From contig NZ_JBEPKD010000001.1 of assembly GCF_040544555.1 (NCBI RefSeq), positions 186,001-250,000 on the forward strand: a stretch of DNA of 64,000 nucleotides, given 5' to 3'. The translations under genes were made by a program, and so were the position numbers. The notes under the pieces are model-generated. The model ran no database searches. It was not told where the DNA came from and saw only the letters and a program-made list of their open reading frames with translations. This DNA comes from Halalkalibacter oceani. Lineage in GTDB: Bacteria > Bacillota > Bacilli > Bacillales > Bacillaceae_D. The stretch's first letter is position 1. Each line of letters begins with the position of its first letter. Positions 34,485 to 43,442 of this stretch are shown one piece after another.

Positions 34485-35687
34485 ATGACAAATGAGAACA
34501 AGTTACCGTTAGCCGGCTTACGAGTGATTGACGCATCATCAATCATTGCAGGCCCGAAGCTGGCGTCATATCTTGGCGATTTCGGAGCCGATGTGATCAA
34601 AGTGGAGCCTCCAAAAGGAGACGCTTTAAGGTTCGCCGGAAAGATTAAGGAAGGCAAGTCATTGGAATGGAAGCTGATGTCGCGGAACAAGAAGCCGATC
34701 ACCTTAAATTTGGGGACGGAGAAAGGGCAGGAGCTGTTTTACCGGTTATCGAAGACAGCGGATGTAGTGATAACCAATTTCCGTCCTAACACGCTGAAAA
34801 AATGGAATATTGATTATGAGAACTTGTCGGCGGTAAATGAAAAATTAATTATGGTCAAGGTGTCAGGGTTTGGCGAGAACGGGCCTTACAGCAGTCGGCC
34901 GGGATTTGGCACATTGGCAGAAGCAATGGGCGGCTTTGCCAATATAAACGGTTTTCCTGACAGCGGTCCCCTCCTGCCAAACTTTGCGCTTGCTGATCAA
35001 GCTACAGCTTTGCTCGGGGCATTCGCGACGATGACGGCGATCTATGAGCGCGAGCACTCTCCGGACGGAAAGGGCCAGTATATTGATTTGCCAATATATG
35101 AAGCGTTAATGGGTATTTTAGGAAATCAGGTGATGGAATATGATCAGCTCGGTGTTCTGCCGAAACGGATGGGAAATCGTTCGGAGTGGTCCGTTCCAAG
35201 AAATCTCTACCAAACGAAGGATAAAAAATGGGTTGCTGTATCCGGTAGTGCGCAATCAATTGTTGAGCGGATTTTTAAAGCGATCGGGCGGGAGGAGCTC
35301 ATTCATGATCCGAAATTTAAAGATAACCAGGCGAGATTGCAACATGCCGAAGAATTGGAACAAATCATGGCCGATTGGATGATTCTCCACACGCAGGAAG
35401 AAATTCTGAAACGATTCATGGAATATGAAGCAACAATTGCTCCCGTTTATGATACAGCGGAAATGTTGCAGGATCCTCATTTTAATTTCCGCGAAAACTT
35501 TATTGATGTGCCGGACGATGATTTCGGTTCGGTGAAAATGCTTAATGTCATTCCGAAGTTTTCCCGCACGCCGGGGAAAATCAGAAATACAGGGTTGGAA
35601 AAAGGAAGCTGCAATGAGGAGGTTTATCAGGAGTTGGGCTTAAGCGCCGAAGAAATAGAAGAATTCAAGAAAAACAATATTATTTAA
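34485..35687 (+). CDS. CaiB/BaiF CoA-transferase (first of three)
   Basis: 400 residues from the ATG that follows GAAGGTGG. Family III CoA-transferase: N-terminal LRVIDASSIIAGPKLASYLGDFGADVIKVE, the ARNKK-like SRNKKPITLNL, TNFRPNT and a candidate catalytic Asp171 in FALADQ, which would carry the glutamyl/aspartyl-CoA intermediate. It should move CoA from a donor such as succinyl-CoA or acetyl-CoA to the carboxylate imported by TctCBA. Its position between the transporter and the dehydrogenase gene places activation early in the pathway. Confidence 0.9.
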   Translation: MTNENKLPLAGLRVIDASSIIAGPKLASYLGDFGADVIKVEPPKGDALRFAGKIKEGKSLEWKLMSRNKKPITLNLGTEKGQELFYRLSKTADVVITNFRPNTLKKWNIDYENLSAVNEKLIMVKVSGFGENGPYSSRPGFGTLAEAMGGFANINGFPDSGPLLPNFALADQATALLGAFATMTAIYEREHSPDGKGQYIDLPIYEALMGILGNQVMEYDQLGVLPKRMGNRSEWSVPRNLYQTKDKKWVAVSGSAQSIVERIFKAIGREELIHDPKFKDNQARLQHAEELEQIMADWMILHTQEEILKRFMEYEATIAPVYDTAEMLQDPHFNFRENFIDVPDDDFGSVKMLNVIPKFSRTPGKIRNTGLEKGSCNEEVYQELGLSAEEIEEFKKNNII

Positions 35688-35705
35688 GCGAGGGGAGCGG
35701 ACAGG

Positions 35706-36815
35706 ATGAAATTTAACATTGCCACATTACCAGGAGATGGCGTCGGCCCGGAAATTATCTCGGAGGGAATCAAAGTGCTTCAGGCCGCGGAGAAAATTGT
35801 CAGCGGGTTTTCCCTTGATTTTCAGAAGTACGATGCCGGTGCTGGCCACTATGTCAAAACGGGTGATGTGTTTCCGGATTCCACATATGAGGAGTGTAAA
35901 GAAAGCGATGCGATTTTTTTAGGCAGTATGGGAATCCCCGAAGTCGTCTGGGAAGATGGTACAGAGGTACAAGGGAAGGTCATCTTAACGCTGCGCTTTG
36001 AGCTTGACCTCTTTGCCGGAGTGAGACCGGTGAAACTATTTGAGGGCGTCAAAACTCCATTGGAAAACAAAGAAAACATCGATTTGGTTATTGTCCGTGA
36101 AAATACGGAAGGGCTGTTTACGTCCTTTAAGGGAGGGAGCCAGATCGTCAATCAGGTCGTCGCCGACACGATGATGATTTCAAGAACAGGGACGGAGAAA
36201 ATTTGCGATTATGCGTTCAAGCTGGCACAAAAAAGAAATGGCCGGGTCAGCGATGGCCAAAAAATTGTGACATGCTGCGATAAGAGCAATGTCTTTAAGT
36301 CACTTGCCTTTTTCAGAAAGGTTTATACGGAAGTGGCCGACCAATATAAAGGCGAAGTCGCCACCGACTATGCGTACATCGATGCTCTATCTTTATGGTT
36401 AATCCAAAATCCGCAAAACTATGACGTCATCGTCTCGGAAAATATGTTTGGCGATATTCTTTCAGATTTGGTCGCTGCGTTAGTAGGCGGAATGGGAATG
36501 GCGCCTTCAGGCGACATTGGCTACGATCACGCCATGTTTCAGCCGGCGCACGGCTCTGCTCCGACGATCGCCGGGGAAGGGATCGCCAATCCAATCGCTA
36601 CAATTTTATCAGGTTCGATGATGCTCGACTGGCTTGCTGATAAGCACCAGAATGAAGCGGCGCGGCAAGCCGCTTCGCTGATCGAAAAAGCGGTTGCCCG
36701 CGCCGTCGCTTCCGGGGTGAAAACGCGCGACATCGGCGGTGAAAGCTCGACCGTCGAACTGGGAGATGCGATTGTGAAAGAGATGGAAAAGATTCCTCTC
36801 GGTGAGCTGCAATAG
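35706..36815 (+). CDS. Isocitrate/isopropylmalate dehydrogenase family enzyme
   Basis: 369 residues of the beta-decarboxylating dehydrogenase fold: LPGDGVGPEI at the N-terminus, ILTLRFELDLFAGVRPVK for substrate carboxylate binding, RENTEG, and SENMFGDILSDLVAAL for the metal aspartates, ending with HGSAPTIAGEGIANP for the cofactor. It oxidises and decarboxylates a 2-hydroxy acid with a beta carboxyl group (for example malate, tartrate, 3-isopropylmalate, 3-methylmalate). Its place next to a CoA-transferase, not a leu operon, makes biosynthetic LeuB unlikely. The start follows GAGGGGAGCGGACAGG. Last gene of module A. Confidence 0.85.
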   Translation: MKFNIATLPGDGVGPEIISEGIKVLQAAEKIVSGFSLDFQKYDAGAGHYVKTGDVFPDSTYEECKESDAIFLGSMGIPEVVWEDGTEVQGKVILTLRFELDLFAGVRPVKLFEGVKTPLENKENIDLVIVRENTEGLFTSFKGGSQIVNQVVADTMMISRTGTEKICDYAFKLAQKRNGRVSDGQKIVTCCDKSNVFKSLAFFRKVYTEVADQYKGEVATDYAYIDALSLWLIQNPQNYDVIVSENMFGDILSDLVAALVGGMGMAPSGDIGYDHAMFQPAHGSAPTIAGEGIANPIATILSGSMMLDWLADKHQNEAARQAASLIEKAVARAVASGVKTRDIGGESSTVELGDAIVKEMEKIPLGELQ

Positions 36816-37068
36816 AAGCTGATTGCTCCCTTAGCGAGAAAGGGTGAAAGCAGGCTGCACAAAATGAGCTAAAAGAAACGGGGTACAGACGCCATTCGCT
36901 TTTTTCTTGAAATAGATTTCCGGTCCCCCTGAAAAACTTATTCAAGCAAGTATCTGATGAACCACATTATGCGATATAACGCATGATGTGGTTCAGTCTG
37001 TCGGCAAAGTCTCGTAAAAAGAGACGGTCAACGGGCTTTTTTATAGAATATGATTAGAGGAAAGACTC

Positions 37069-37140
37069 GTTGATTTCCGCTACACGTCGCTCGCTTTCCG
37101 CGGAAAGCGGAGTTATCTTTCAGGAGCGGCAGATCCCCCT
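37069..37140. repeat. GC-rich dispersed palindromic repeat, copy 2
   Basis: Contains an 18-bp perfect palindrome CGCTTTCCGCGGAAAGCG (37092-37109). On the minus strand it begins CCGCTCCTGAAAGA, the same phrase that opens the copy at 47271-47367, so the two are in opposite orientation. Confidence 0.7.
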
Positions 37141-37210
37141 CTTTTCATTTGTTCGGTTAGTCATATAGGTTAAAATACTTTTGACCCACCCTCGCTTTTC
37201 TACGGCCTAA

Positions 37211-37245
37211 ACACCTCATGCTATCAATCGCATGAGGTGTTTTTA
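37211..37245 (+). terminator. Terminator upstream of the GntR gene
   Basis: Perfect 11-bp stem ACACCTCATGC / GCATGAGGTGT (37211-37221 and 37230-37240) with an eight-base loop and TTTTT at the end. Confidence 0.85.
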
Positions 37246-37280
37246 TTTATCACTAAAATAAAAATTTTCAAAAAAATGAA

Positions 37281-37309
37281 TTGACATAATTGTATACAAA
37301 AAATATAAT
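37281..37309 (+). promoter_or_regulatory. Consensus promoter with embedded GntR operator
   Basis: TTGACA (37281-37286), a 17-base spacer and TATAAT (37304-37309), a near-perfect sigma-A promoter. The spacer contains the perfect palindrome TTGTATACAA (37290-37299), the usual shape of FCD-type GntR operators. A further ATTGTATT follows at about 37308 and again near 37327. The regulator gene starts about 45 bases downstream, so strong autorepression is likely. Confidence 0.8.
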
Positions 37310-37353
37310 TGTATTAAATCATAAATATTGTATTCACAGGTGGGTGGAGTGAT

Positions 37354-38004
37354 GTGAGAAAAAGCTTAAAAAAAGAAAGCTTGTACGAGATAGTCTATGA
37401 ATCGTTAAAAACCGCGATTATCAATGGCGAATATGCTCCAGGAGAAAAGCTGATCGAAGCAAGAATTGCCGAACGGTACAATGCGAGCCGAACTCCGATA
37501 CGGGAGGCGATTCGCAAGCTGGAGCGTGAGGGGCTGGTTGAGTTTACCTCGGGTCAAGGCTGCGTAGTTACGGAGCTTACGAAAGAAGAGATTATCAGCA
37601 TTTACGAATGCCGGTCAGTGCTGGAGGGATTAGCGGCACGGAAGGCGGCGAAGATGATCACAACAGAGCAGCTTGAACTGCTTGAAGAAAACCTGATTCT
37701 ATGTCAGCAGTTCCTCGAGCAAAACAAACCGGCTAAAGTCATTAGTAAAAACACGGAATTTCATGACACGATTATTGTTGCGAGTCATAATGAGCCTTTA
37801 ATCAGCATGATGGATCAATTGCGGTCACAGATTCTCCGTTACCGGATTTTCCATAGTAACGTCGGGTTTCGACCAAACTTTCTTGATGAGCATACCGCGA
37901 TTTTTGAAGCGGTAAAAAGCAGAAATGAAGATTTGGCTGAAGCTGTGACGCGTGAGCACTATATGAACGATGCAGAGTACTTTATAAAATGGGCCAGAGA
38001 TTAA
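37354..38004 (+). CDS. GntR family (FCD) transcriptional regulator
   Basis: 216 residues from a GTG start (the overlapping ATG is followed at once by a stop in its frame). N-terminal winged helix: YEIVYESLKTAIINGEYAPG and ARIAERYNASRTPIREAIRKLE; C-terminal FCD ligand domain (IYECRSVLEGLAARKAAK; NTEFHDTIIVASHNEP, with Asp/His residues typical of metal-dependent ligand binding). It probably controls module B of the island via TTGTATACAA sites and senses a carboxylate or CoA ester. Monocistronic by spacing: the next gene begins 176 bases later. Confidence 0.9.
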   Translation: MRKSLKKESLYEIVYESLKTAIINGEYAPGEKLIEARIAERYNASRTPIREAIRKLEREGLVEFTSGQGCVVTELTKEEIISIYECRSVLEGLAARKAAKMITTEQLELLEENLILCQQFLEQNKPAKVISKNTEFHDTIIVASHNEPLISMMDQLRSQILRYRIFHSNVGFRPNFLDEHTAIFEAVKSRNEDLAEAVTREHYMNDAEYFIKWARD

Positions 38005-38148
38005 ATTATAGCTCTTTGTAGCGGACAAAAGGAGGGCCGGTGGTGAAGCAGACATATCATCGTCAGCGTATGGAAGCGATGTCGTTTACCGCATGTCATT
38101 GGATCCATGCTCCATAATCGGGAGCAGGATTCAAGCTGTTTACTGAAA

Positions 38149-38162
38149 TGAAAGCGCTTAAT
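38149..38162. promoter_or_regulatory. cre-like site ahead of module B
   Basis: TGAAAGCGCTTAAT, sharing TGAAAGCGCTT with the site at 30275-30288 and close to the CcpA consensus. It lies 18 bases before the start codon of the first module B enzyme, where bound CcpA would block transcription or elongation. Confidence 0.5.
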
Positions 38163-38179
38163 AACGGAGGAGGGTTTCT

Positions 38180-39382
38180 ATGCTCGACAAAAAGCGAGGG
38201 CCGCTGGAGAATGTGCGAATTTTGGATATTTCAACAGTATTTGCTGCCCCCTTTGCCGCCTCTCTGCTAGGTGACTATGGCGCCGATGTCATCAAAGTTG
38301 AGATGCCAGGGAGAGGAGACACGCTGCGGGGCATGCAGCCGACGGAACAAGCGGAATCATTGCCATGGGTGGCAGTAACCCGAAATAAAAAAGCGATCAC
38401 CTTAAATTTGAAAAAAGAGAAAGGACAGGAACTGTTTTTACGCCTTGTTAAACATACTGATCTTTTATTTGAAAATTTCAGGCCGGGAACGTTAGACAAG
38501 TGGGGATTGCCGATCGAGCGCATTCGCGAAGCAAACCCCGATCTTATCATCATTCATGTGAGCGGATATGGTCACACCGGTCCCGCCAGGCATAAAGCCG
38601 GCTTCGGCACGTCGGCAACGGCGTTCAGCGGTTACACCTATTTATGCGGCTATCCTGATCGGCCACCGCTTTCGCCGCCGGTTCCGCTGGCCGACTATGT
38701 AACAGGAATTTTCGCGGCACTTGGGGCGATGGTAGCCCTCTATCACCGCGATACACGAAATGGGCCTGGCCAGGATGTCGATATTGCTTTATTCGAATCA
38801 CTGTTTCGGATATTAGAGACAGTTGTGATCGAACACGGATATACCGGGGCCATTAAAGAACGTACTGGAAACGAGCAAACGAATGCTGCACCAGTAGGCA
38901 CCTTTCAAGCAAAAGATGGAGAGTGGCTGGCGCTAACTACGAGTACAAACCCGACGTTTTATCGGCTGGCAGAAGTTCTGGGGCGGCCGGAAATGAAAAC
39001 GGATCCGGATTATTCAACGAACGAGGCGCGCCTTCTTCGCAAAGATGAGCTTCATCAGATGATAGATAAATGGTTTAAGCAGCACACAGCAGAAGAAATC
39101 CAACAAATTTGCGATGACAATGGGATTCCTATTTGTCCTGTCTATGATATTGCTTCGATTTTTAAAGACCCGCAATATAAGGCGAGAGAGGCCATTATTG
39201 AGATGGATCATCCTAAATTGGGCAAAGTTTCGATTCCTGGTGTCGTACCAAAGTTTTCAAAAACGCCGGGAACGGTGCAAAGTGTCGGGCCGCAATTAGG
39301 AGAACACAATGAAGAAGTGTATCAACAGTTAGGCATTACTCAAGCAGAACTGGAAAGATATATCGAGGAGGGTGTTATTTAA
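38180..39382 (+). CDS. CaiB/BaiF CoA-transferase (second of three)
   Basis: 400 residues with GGAGGAGGG ahead of the ATG. Family III signatures: VRILDISTVFAAPFAASLL, GADVIKVEMPGRGD, TRNKKAITLNL, ENFRPGT, and a candidate catalytic Asp172 in VPLADY. The stop overlaps the ATG of the HMG-CoA-lyase-like gene by one base, so the two products are made together. Reasonable inference: this enzyme makes the hydroxyacyl-CoA that the next enzyme cleaves. It is closer in pattern to the third copy (44.3 kb) than to the first, sharing SGYTYLCGY/SGYTALQGY and LSPPVPLAD/VSPPVALAD stretches. Confidence 0.9.
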   Translation: MLDKKRGPLENVRILDISTVFAAPFAASLLGDYGADVIKVEMPGRGDTLRGMQPTEQAESLPWVAVTRNKKAITLNLKKEKGQELFLRLVKHTDLLFENFRPGTLDKWGLPIERIREANPDLIIIHVSGYGHTGPARHKAGFGTSATAFSGYTYLCGYPDRPPLSPPVPLADYVTGIFAALGAMVALYHRDTRNGPGQDVDIALFESLFRILETVVIEHGYTGAIKERTGNEQTNAAPVGTFQAKDGEWLALTTSTNPTFYRLAEVLGRPEMKTDPDYSTNEARLLRKDELHQMIDKWFKQHTAEEIQQICDDNGIPICPVYDIASIFKDPQYKAREAIIEMDHPKLGKVSIPGVVPKFSKTPGTVQSVGPQLGEHNEEVYQQLGITQAELERYIEEGVI

Positions 39383-40332
39383 TGAATCGTTTCCATTTAC
39401 CGAAAGAGGTTGAAATTGTCGAAGTTGGCCCACGTGACGGATTACAAATCGAATCGAGATTTATTCCGACAGAAGAAAAAATTAAAATGACTGACGATTT
39501 ATCAGATTGTGGCTTTAAAGCGATTCAAGTGACATCGGTTGCTCATCCGAAGGCTGTTCCGCAATTAGCAGATGCTGAGGAAGTAATGGCAAAAATAAAG
39601 CGTCGGCCGGGCACTGTTTATAATGTTCTCGTTCCGAATTACCGTGGAGCGGAGAGAGTTGTGAACATGAACGCCGACGAGTGGGAATTAATGCTGTCTG
39701 TCTCGGATTCCCATAGTATATCAAATGCTAATAAGACGACAAAAGAAGCCTTAAAAGAACACGAGAAGGTTGCCCGGCTCGCCCAGGAGAATGGGGTTAT
39801 CGCCAGAGGTGGAATGGCAACCGCACTCGGCTGCCCTTTTGAAGGAAGGATGCCGATTGACAAACTGCTTTATGTCATAGAGGCTTACGAGAGTATGGGA
39901 ATTCGCTACATTACGGTTGCCGATACGATCGGTGTCGCTGATCCGAAACATGTGTACGAAACGATGGTTCAAGTTCAGGAAAAATTCCCGGATATGAAAT
40001 ATAATCTTCATTTGCACAACACGCGAGGGATGGCCTTAGCCAATATTTATGCAGCGCTGCAGGCCGGAGTGACATCGTTTGATACGGCGATTGGTGGACT
40101 TGGCGGCTGCCCTTATGTTCCTAACGCGACAGGCAATGTCGCGACTGAGGATGTCGTCCATATGCTTGAACTGATGGGAATTGAGACCGGATTGACATTT
40201 GATCAGTTGATTGAAAACGCTTCCTTTGCGGAGCAATTGGTAGGCCATCCGCTGGAAAGCGCAGTTTATAAAGCGGGTCATTCTAACAAATTACACGATG
40301 CACCGAAAAAACAAGTGAAGCAAGCCGACTAA
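39382..40332 (+). CDS. Hydroxymethylglutaryl-CoA lyase-like enzyme
   Basis: 316 residues of the DRE-TIM metallolyase family. Catalytic Arg18 and Asp19 are in VGPRDGLQ; metal ligands His210 and His212 in HLHNTRG; the catalytic-loop Cys243 in GLGGCPY and Asn252 in ATGN keep the spacing of authentic HMG-CoA lyases. It would split 3-hydroxy-3-methylglutaryl-CoA to acetoacetate and acetyl-CoA, or a close analogue such as citramalyl-CoA. The substrate loop reads SVAHPKAVPQLAD where most HMG-CoA lyases have a serine in place of the His before Pro-Lys, so a different acyl group is possible. No leucine-degradation genes (isovaleryl-CoA, methylcrotonyl-CoA steps) are around it. Confidence 0.87.
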   Translation: MNRFHLPKEVEIVEVGPRDGLQIESRFIPTEEKIKMTDDLSDCGFKAIQVTSVAHPKAVPQLADAEEVMAKIKRRPGTVYNVLVPNYRGAERVVNMNADEWELMLSVSDSHSISNANKTTKEALKEHEKVARLAQENGVIARGGMATALGCPFEGRMPIDKLLYVIEAYESMGIRYITVADTIGVADPKHVYETMVQVQEKFPDMKYNLHLHNTRGMALANIYAALQAGVTSFDTAIGGLGGCPYVPNATGNVATEDVVHMLELMGIETGLTFDQLIENASFAEQLVGHPLESAVYKAGHSNKLHDAPKKQVKQAD

Positions 40333-40464
40333 AGCAGCAGAAAAATGGATCAACCCGTCCAGGCCGGAGGGAGGTGGGAAGCCTTTTACTTTAATGATAA
40401 CATCTGCCGTTCAACAGCCGCTTTTGAAAACAAAACGAAAAAACGAAAAGAAAAGAGGAGAATC

Positions 40465-41541
40465 ATGAATACTAGAAAAAGTCGGATCACATTTGGCTTG
40501 TTTATCGGGATCGCCCTATCCATTTTATTAGCGGGCTGCGGCTCTGCCAATACAGATTCACAGCCAGATTCTTCATCCCCTTCGGCTACAGAGGGATCTT
40601 CTTTCACCCATGAATTTCAATTGACGACCCCGCTTGGCGACAGTCATACAGCTGTACAAATTTGGACTGATCTTTTCGCGGAGCTGGAAGAAAAGACAGA
40701 TGGCCGGCTGACGGGTAAAGTTTTTTCTAATTCTCAGCTCGGTGGAGGGAATATGAATACGACTGTGGATATGGTGCAGAAAGGAACGATTGATATTGGT
40801 GTCTTTGGCTCCCCATTATTAGGCGGGTACGTACCTGAGTTCCGTGTTCCGACAACAGCGTTTCTTTTTGATGATTTTGAAACAGCAGATAAAGCATTGA
40901 ACGATGAGGCAGTCATGAATTTTTACAGAGAAAAGTCTGGGGAAAGCGGCTATTACTTTATGGGTTGGATGGAAAACAGCTGGAATGAAATTACGAATAA
41001 TAAAAAAGAGCTGATTTTGCCGGAGGATATGCAAGGGCTGAAAATGAGAGTCGCTGCTGGTGACATTGTTATAGCCGGTTTTCAAGCTGCCGGGGCAAAT
41101 GTCGTGGATATGAGTTTGAATGAGCTCTATACCGCATTGCAGCAAGGAGTGGCCGATGGCCAGGAAAATGGAGTCTCAGGAGCGATTACGGCGAACAAGC
41201 TGTATGAAGTGCAAAAGTATATGACATATACGCAATATTCTTACAGTCCGTTTGCTGTTGTGATGAATAAAAAGCTCTGGGATGAAATTCCAGCCGATGA
41301 CCAGGCTATCCTGACAACTTTATTTGAAAAATATGCTCCGATGCAGATTCAGCAGAATCGTGAGAGCATGGAAGAAAACCTAGAATTCGTCAAGAGCGAA
41401 GGGATGATCGTCCATATGATGACGCCGGAAGAAAGAGAACAATGGAAAGCGGTTATGGGCCCTGAAGCGCCTGATGTTCAAAAAGTGTTGGATACGTACG
41501 ATCAGGATTTTGTCAAGATGCTTATTGATGCAACACATTGA
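40465..41541 (+). CDS. dctP: TRAP transporter DctP-type solute-binding lipoprotein
   Basis: 358 residues from ATG 40465 (AAGAGGAG upstream); a longer frame reaching back to 40345 has no signal at its start. Lipobox LAGC (Cys25), then a Ser-rich linker. DctP features: VQIWTDLFAELEEKTDGRL, TVDMVQKGTIDIG, and GLKMRVAAGDIVIAGFQAAGANVVDMSLNELYTALQQGVADGQE-type region including the ligand-carboxylate Arg (in LKMRV). It binds an organic acid outside the membrane and feeds the DctQ-DctM pair encoded next. Confidence 0.92.
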   Translation: MNTRKSRITFGLFIGIALSILLAGCGSANTDSQPDSSSPSATEGSSFTHEFQLTTPLGDSHTAVQIWTDLFAELEEKTDGRLTGKVFSNSQLGGGNMNTTVDMVQKGTIDIGVFGSPLLGGYVPEFRVPTTAFLFDDFETADKALNDEAVMNFYREKSGESGYYFMGWMENSWNEITNNKKELILPEDMQGLKMRVAAGDIVIAGFQAAGANVVDMSLNELYTALQQGVADGQENGVSGAITANKLYEVQKYMTYTQYSYSPFAVVMNKKLWDEIPADDQAILTTLFEKYAPMQIQQNRESMEENLEFVKSEGMIVHMMTPEEREQWKAVMGPEAPDVQKVLDTYDQDFVKMLIDATH

Positions 41542-41588
41542 TCAAAAGAGGGTAGGAGAATTCATTGTGTGACAGGATGTGAAAAGAA

Positions 41589-42095
41589 ATGCCAAAGGGT
41601 AAAACAAAAACGAAGTATTCTCCTGAAGAATATATCGTGGCGATTGTGATGACGCTCATGCTGATACTTTGCTTTGCCAATGTGTTGTCGAGGTACATTC
41701 TTCATCTGCCGCTGCTTTTTACAGATGCTTTGTTAGGCGCGTTATTTCCGATGGTAACGTTTTTGGGGGCGCCGATTGTCTGCATGAGAAAGAGAAACCC
41801 GGCTTTTACTCTTTTTAGCGATATGCTTCCTCGAAAGCATCAGAAATATGTTGAGCTGCTGACAACGATCGCGAGTGTTATTTTGTTTTCTTTTTTGCTG
41901 TATTACGGCACGATGAAAACGTTGGATTATTATCAATACAATACGACGATCAACGCATTGAATAATGCGCCGAGATGGATTTTCTCTGTATGTATTCCGG
42001 TTGGTGCACTGCTCTATATTTGGAGAACAATTCAAGTTTCTGTAAGCGCTTTCAAAGAAAGGGCGATTTCAGGCGCTGAGGAGGATGAACGATGA
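41589..42095 (+). CDS. dctQ: TRAP transporter small permease (DctQ)
   Basis: 168 residues with four hydrophobic segments (YIVAIVMTLMLILCFANVLSRY is the first and matches the family pattern; PLLFTDALLGALFPMVTFLG; VELLTTIASVILFSFLLYY; ISVCIPVGALLYIW-like). The four-base ATGA overlap with dctM shows translational coupling. Forms the membrane complex with DctM. The ribosome site GTGAAAAG is weak. Confidence 0.9.
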   Translation: MPKGKTKTKYSPEEYIVAIVMTLMLILCFANVLSRYILHLPLLFTDALLGALFPMVTFLGAPIVCMRKRNPAFTLFSDMLPRKHQKYVELLTTIASVILFSFLLYYGTMKTLDYYQYNTTINALNNAPRWIFSVCIPVGALLYIWRTIQVSVSAFKERAISGAEEDER

Positions 42096-43384
42096 GCGCT
42101 GGCACCATTGGCATACTGCTTCTAGGCATCTTCTTCCTGTTGATGATTTTGCGCATTCCGATCGCGATCTCTCTCAGTCTCGCTTCAATAATCACGCTGC
42201 TGGCAACGGGAATGGCACCGGCGATGTTCGCCGATATTATGGAAGCTTCAGTTTCTTCAACCGCGCTGCTGGCGATTCCATTCTTTATTATTGCCGGTAA
42301 CATTATTAATCATTCAGGAATCTCGCAAAGAATTGTAAGATTTGTAGAACTGTTGATTGGTCCGATGCCCGGAGGTCTGGCTATTGTTTCGGTTATCGTT
42401 GTCACTTTTTGGGGGGCGATCTCAGGTTCAGGTCCGGCAACTGTTGTTGCTCTAGGACCTGTCCTGATTCCATTAATGGTCAATGCCGGCTATAACAAAG
42501 CGTTTGCCGCTTCGATTATCGCGGCAGCGGGTGGAATTGCCGTCGTGATTCCGCCGAGTATAACCTTTATCGTCTACGGTGTCGTCGCCGAGGGCGCATC
42601 GGTTGGGAAATTATTTGCCGCTGGCATTCTTCCCGGTATTCTGATGGGATTAGCCTTTTGTGTCTATGTTTTTCTTTACTCTGTACGGCACGGGTATAAA
42701 GGGCAGGTTCGGGGTTCCCGAAAAGAAATATTCCGCGCATTTTGGGCCAGTTTTTTGGGGCTTCTTTCCCCGGTTATTATTTTGGGCGGAATTTACGGTG
42801 GGATTTTCACACCGACCGAGGCGGCGGCGGTAGCTGCTTTTTACAGTTTGTTTATTGGTGTTGTTGCTTACAGACAAATAAAACGGGAGAATTTTATGCC
42901 GGTGATGGTCGACTCAGCAGTGGATTCCGCGATGATTCTTCTCATCACGGCCGGTGCTGGCGTAATGGCCTGGCTCGTGACAACAACCGGAATCGCCTCG
43001 GCTGTAACGACGCTGTTAATGGGAATTTCAACGAACCAGTACATTATTATCACGGTGATCTTCTTTATTCTCGTGATGGCCGGTTTTTTCCTGGACGGCA
43101 TCTCAATCACCTATTTGTTCGTCCCGTTATTGCTGCCTGCTGTTATGCAAATGGGCTACGATATTACATGGTTTGGAGTGATTTTAGTCGTTGCCGTATC
43201 GATCGGGATGATCACGCCTCCGGTCGCTGCTAATATTTATCCGGCAGCACAGATCGCCGGCGTTTCACTTCACGCCATCTCCAAACAGATTATCGGTTTT
43301 TTAATAACCGGTATCATTGTCGGACTGTTGCTGCTGTACATCCCGCAAATTTCGCTATTGATTCCTAACCTTTTAGGCTTATAG
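42092..43384 (+). CDS. dctM: TRAP transporter large permease (DctM)
   Basis: 430 residues with about 12 hydrophobic segments. DctM hallmarks: IPFFIIAGNIINHSGIS, FWGAISGSGPATVVALG, AAAGGIAVVIPPSI and, near the C-terminus, LVVAVSIGMITPPVAANIYPA. It forms the ion-coupled transport channel. Overlaps dctQ. Two SMP-30-like genes and a CoA-transferase gene follow in the same direction, so uptake is embedded in the catabolic operon. Confidence 0.93.
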   Translation: MSAGTIGILLLGIFFLLMILRIPIAISLSLASIITLLATGMAPAMFADIMEASVSSTALLAIPFFIIAGNIINHSGISQRIVRFVELLIGPMPGGLAIVSVIVVTFWGAISGSGPATVVALGPVLIPLMVNAGYNKAFAASIIAAAGGIAVVIPPSITFIVYGVVAEGASVGKLFAAGILPGILMGLAFCVYVFLYSVRHGYKGQVRGSRKEIFRAFWASFLGLLSPVIILGGIYGGIFTPTEAAAVAAFYSLFIGVVAYRQIKRENFMPVMVDSAVDSAMILLITAGAGVMAWLVTTTGIASAVTTLLMGISTNQYIIITVIFFILVMAGFFLDGISITYLFVPLLLPAVMQMGYDITWFGVILVVAVSIGMITPPVAANIYPAAQIAGVSLHAISKQIIGFLITGIIVGLLLLYIPQISLLIPNLLGL

Positions 43385-43442
43385 AAAGATTGACTGACGG
43401 GCAGGGAGCTGTTTATAACCTTTTAAATGATGGAGGAAGTGT

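Larger units (their letters stand above)
36816..37353. other. Regulatory gap between modules A and B
   Basis: 538 bases without a gene. From left: a long hairpin at 36958-36995 (TGAACCACATTATGCG / CGCATGATGTGGTTCA, one mismatch) without a T run; a dispersed palindromic repeat (37069-37140); a terminator (37211-37245); and the GntR promoter with operator (37281-37309). Very short open frames in the region have no ribosome site. Confidence 0.6.

Noticed and set aside
35706..36815. Assigning the dehydrogenase as leuB or icd
   Set aside because: The fold is shared, but the neighbours are CoA-transferase and tct genes, with no leuACD or citrate-cycle partner; only a family-level call is justified.
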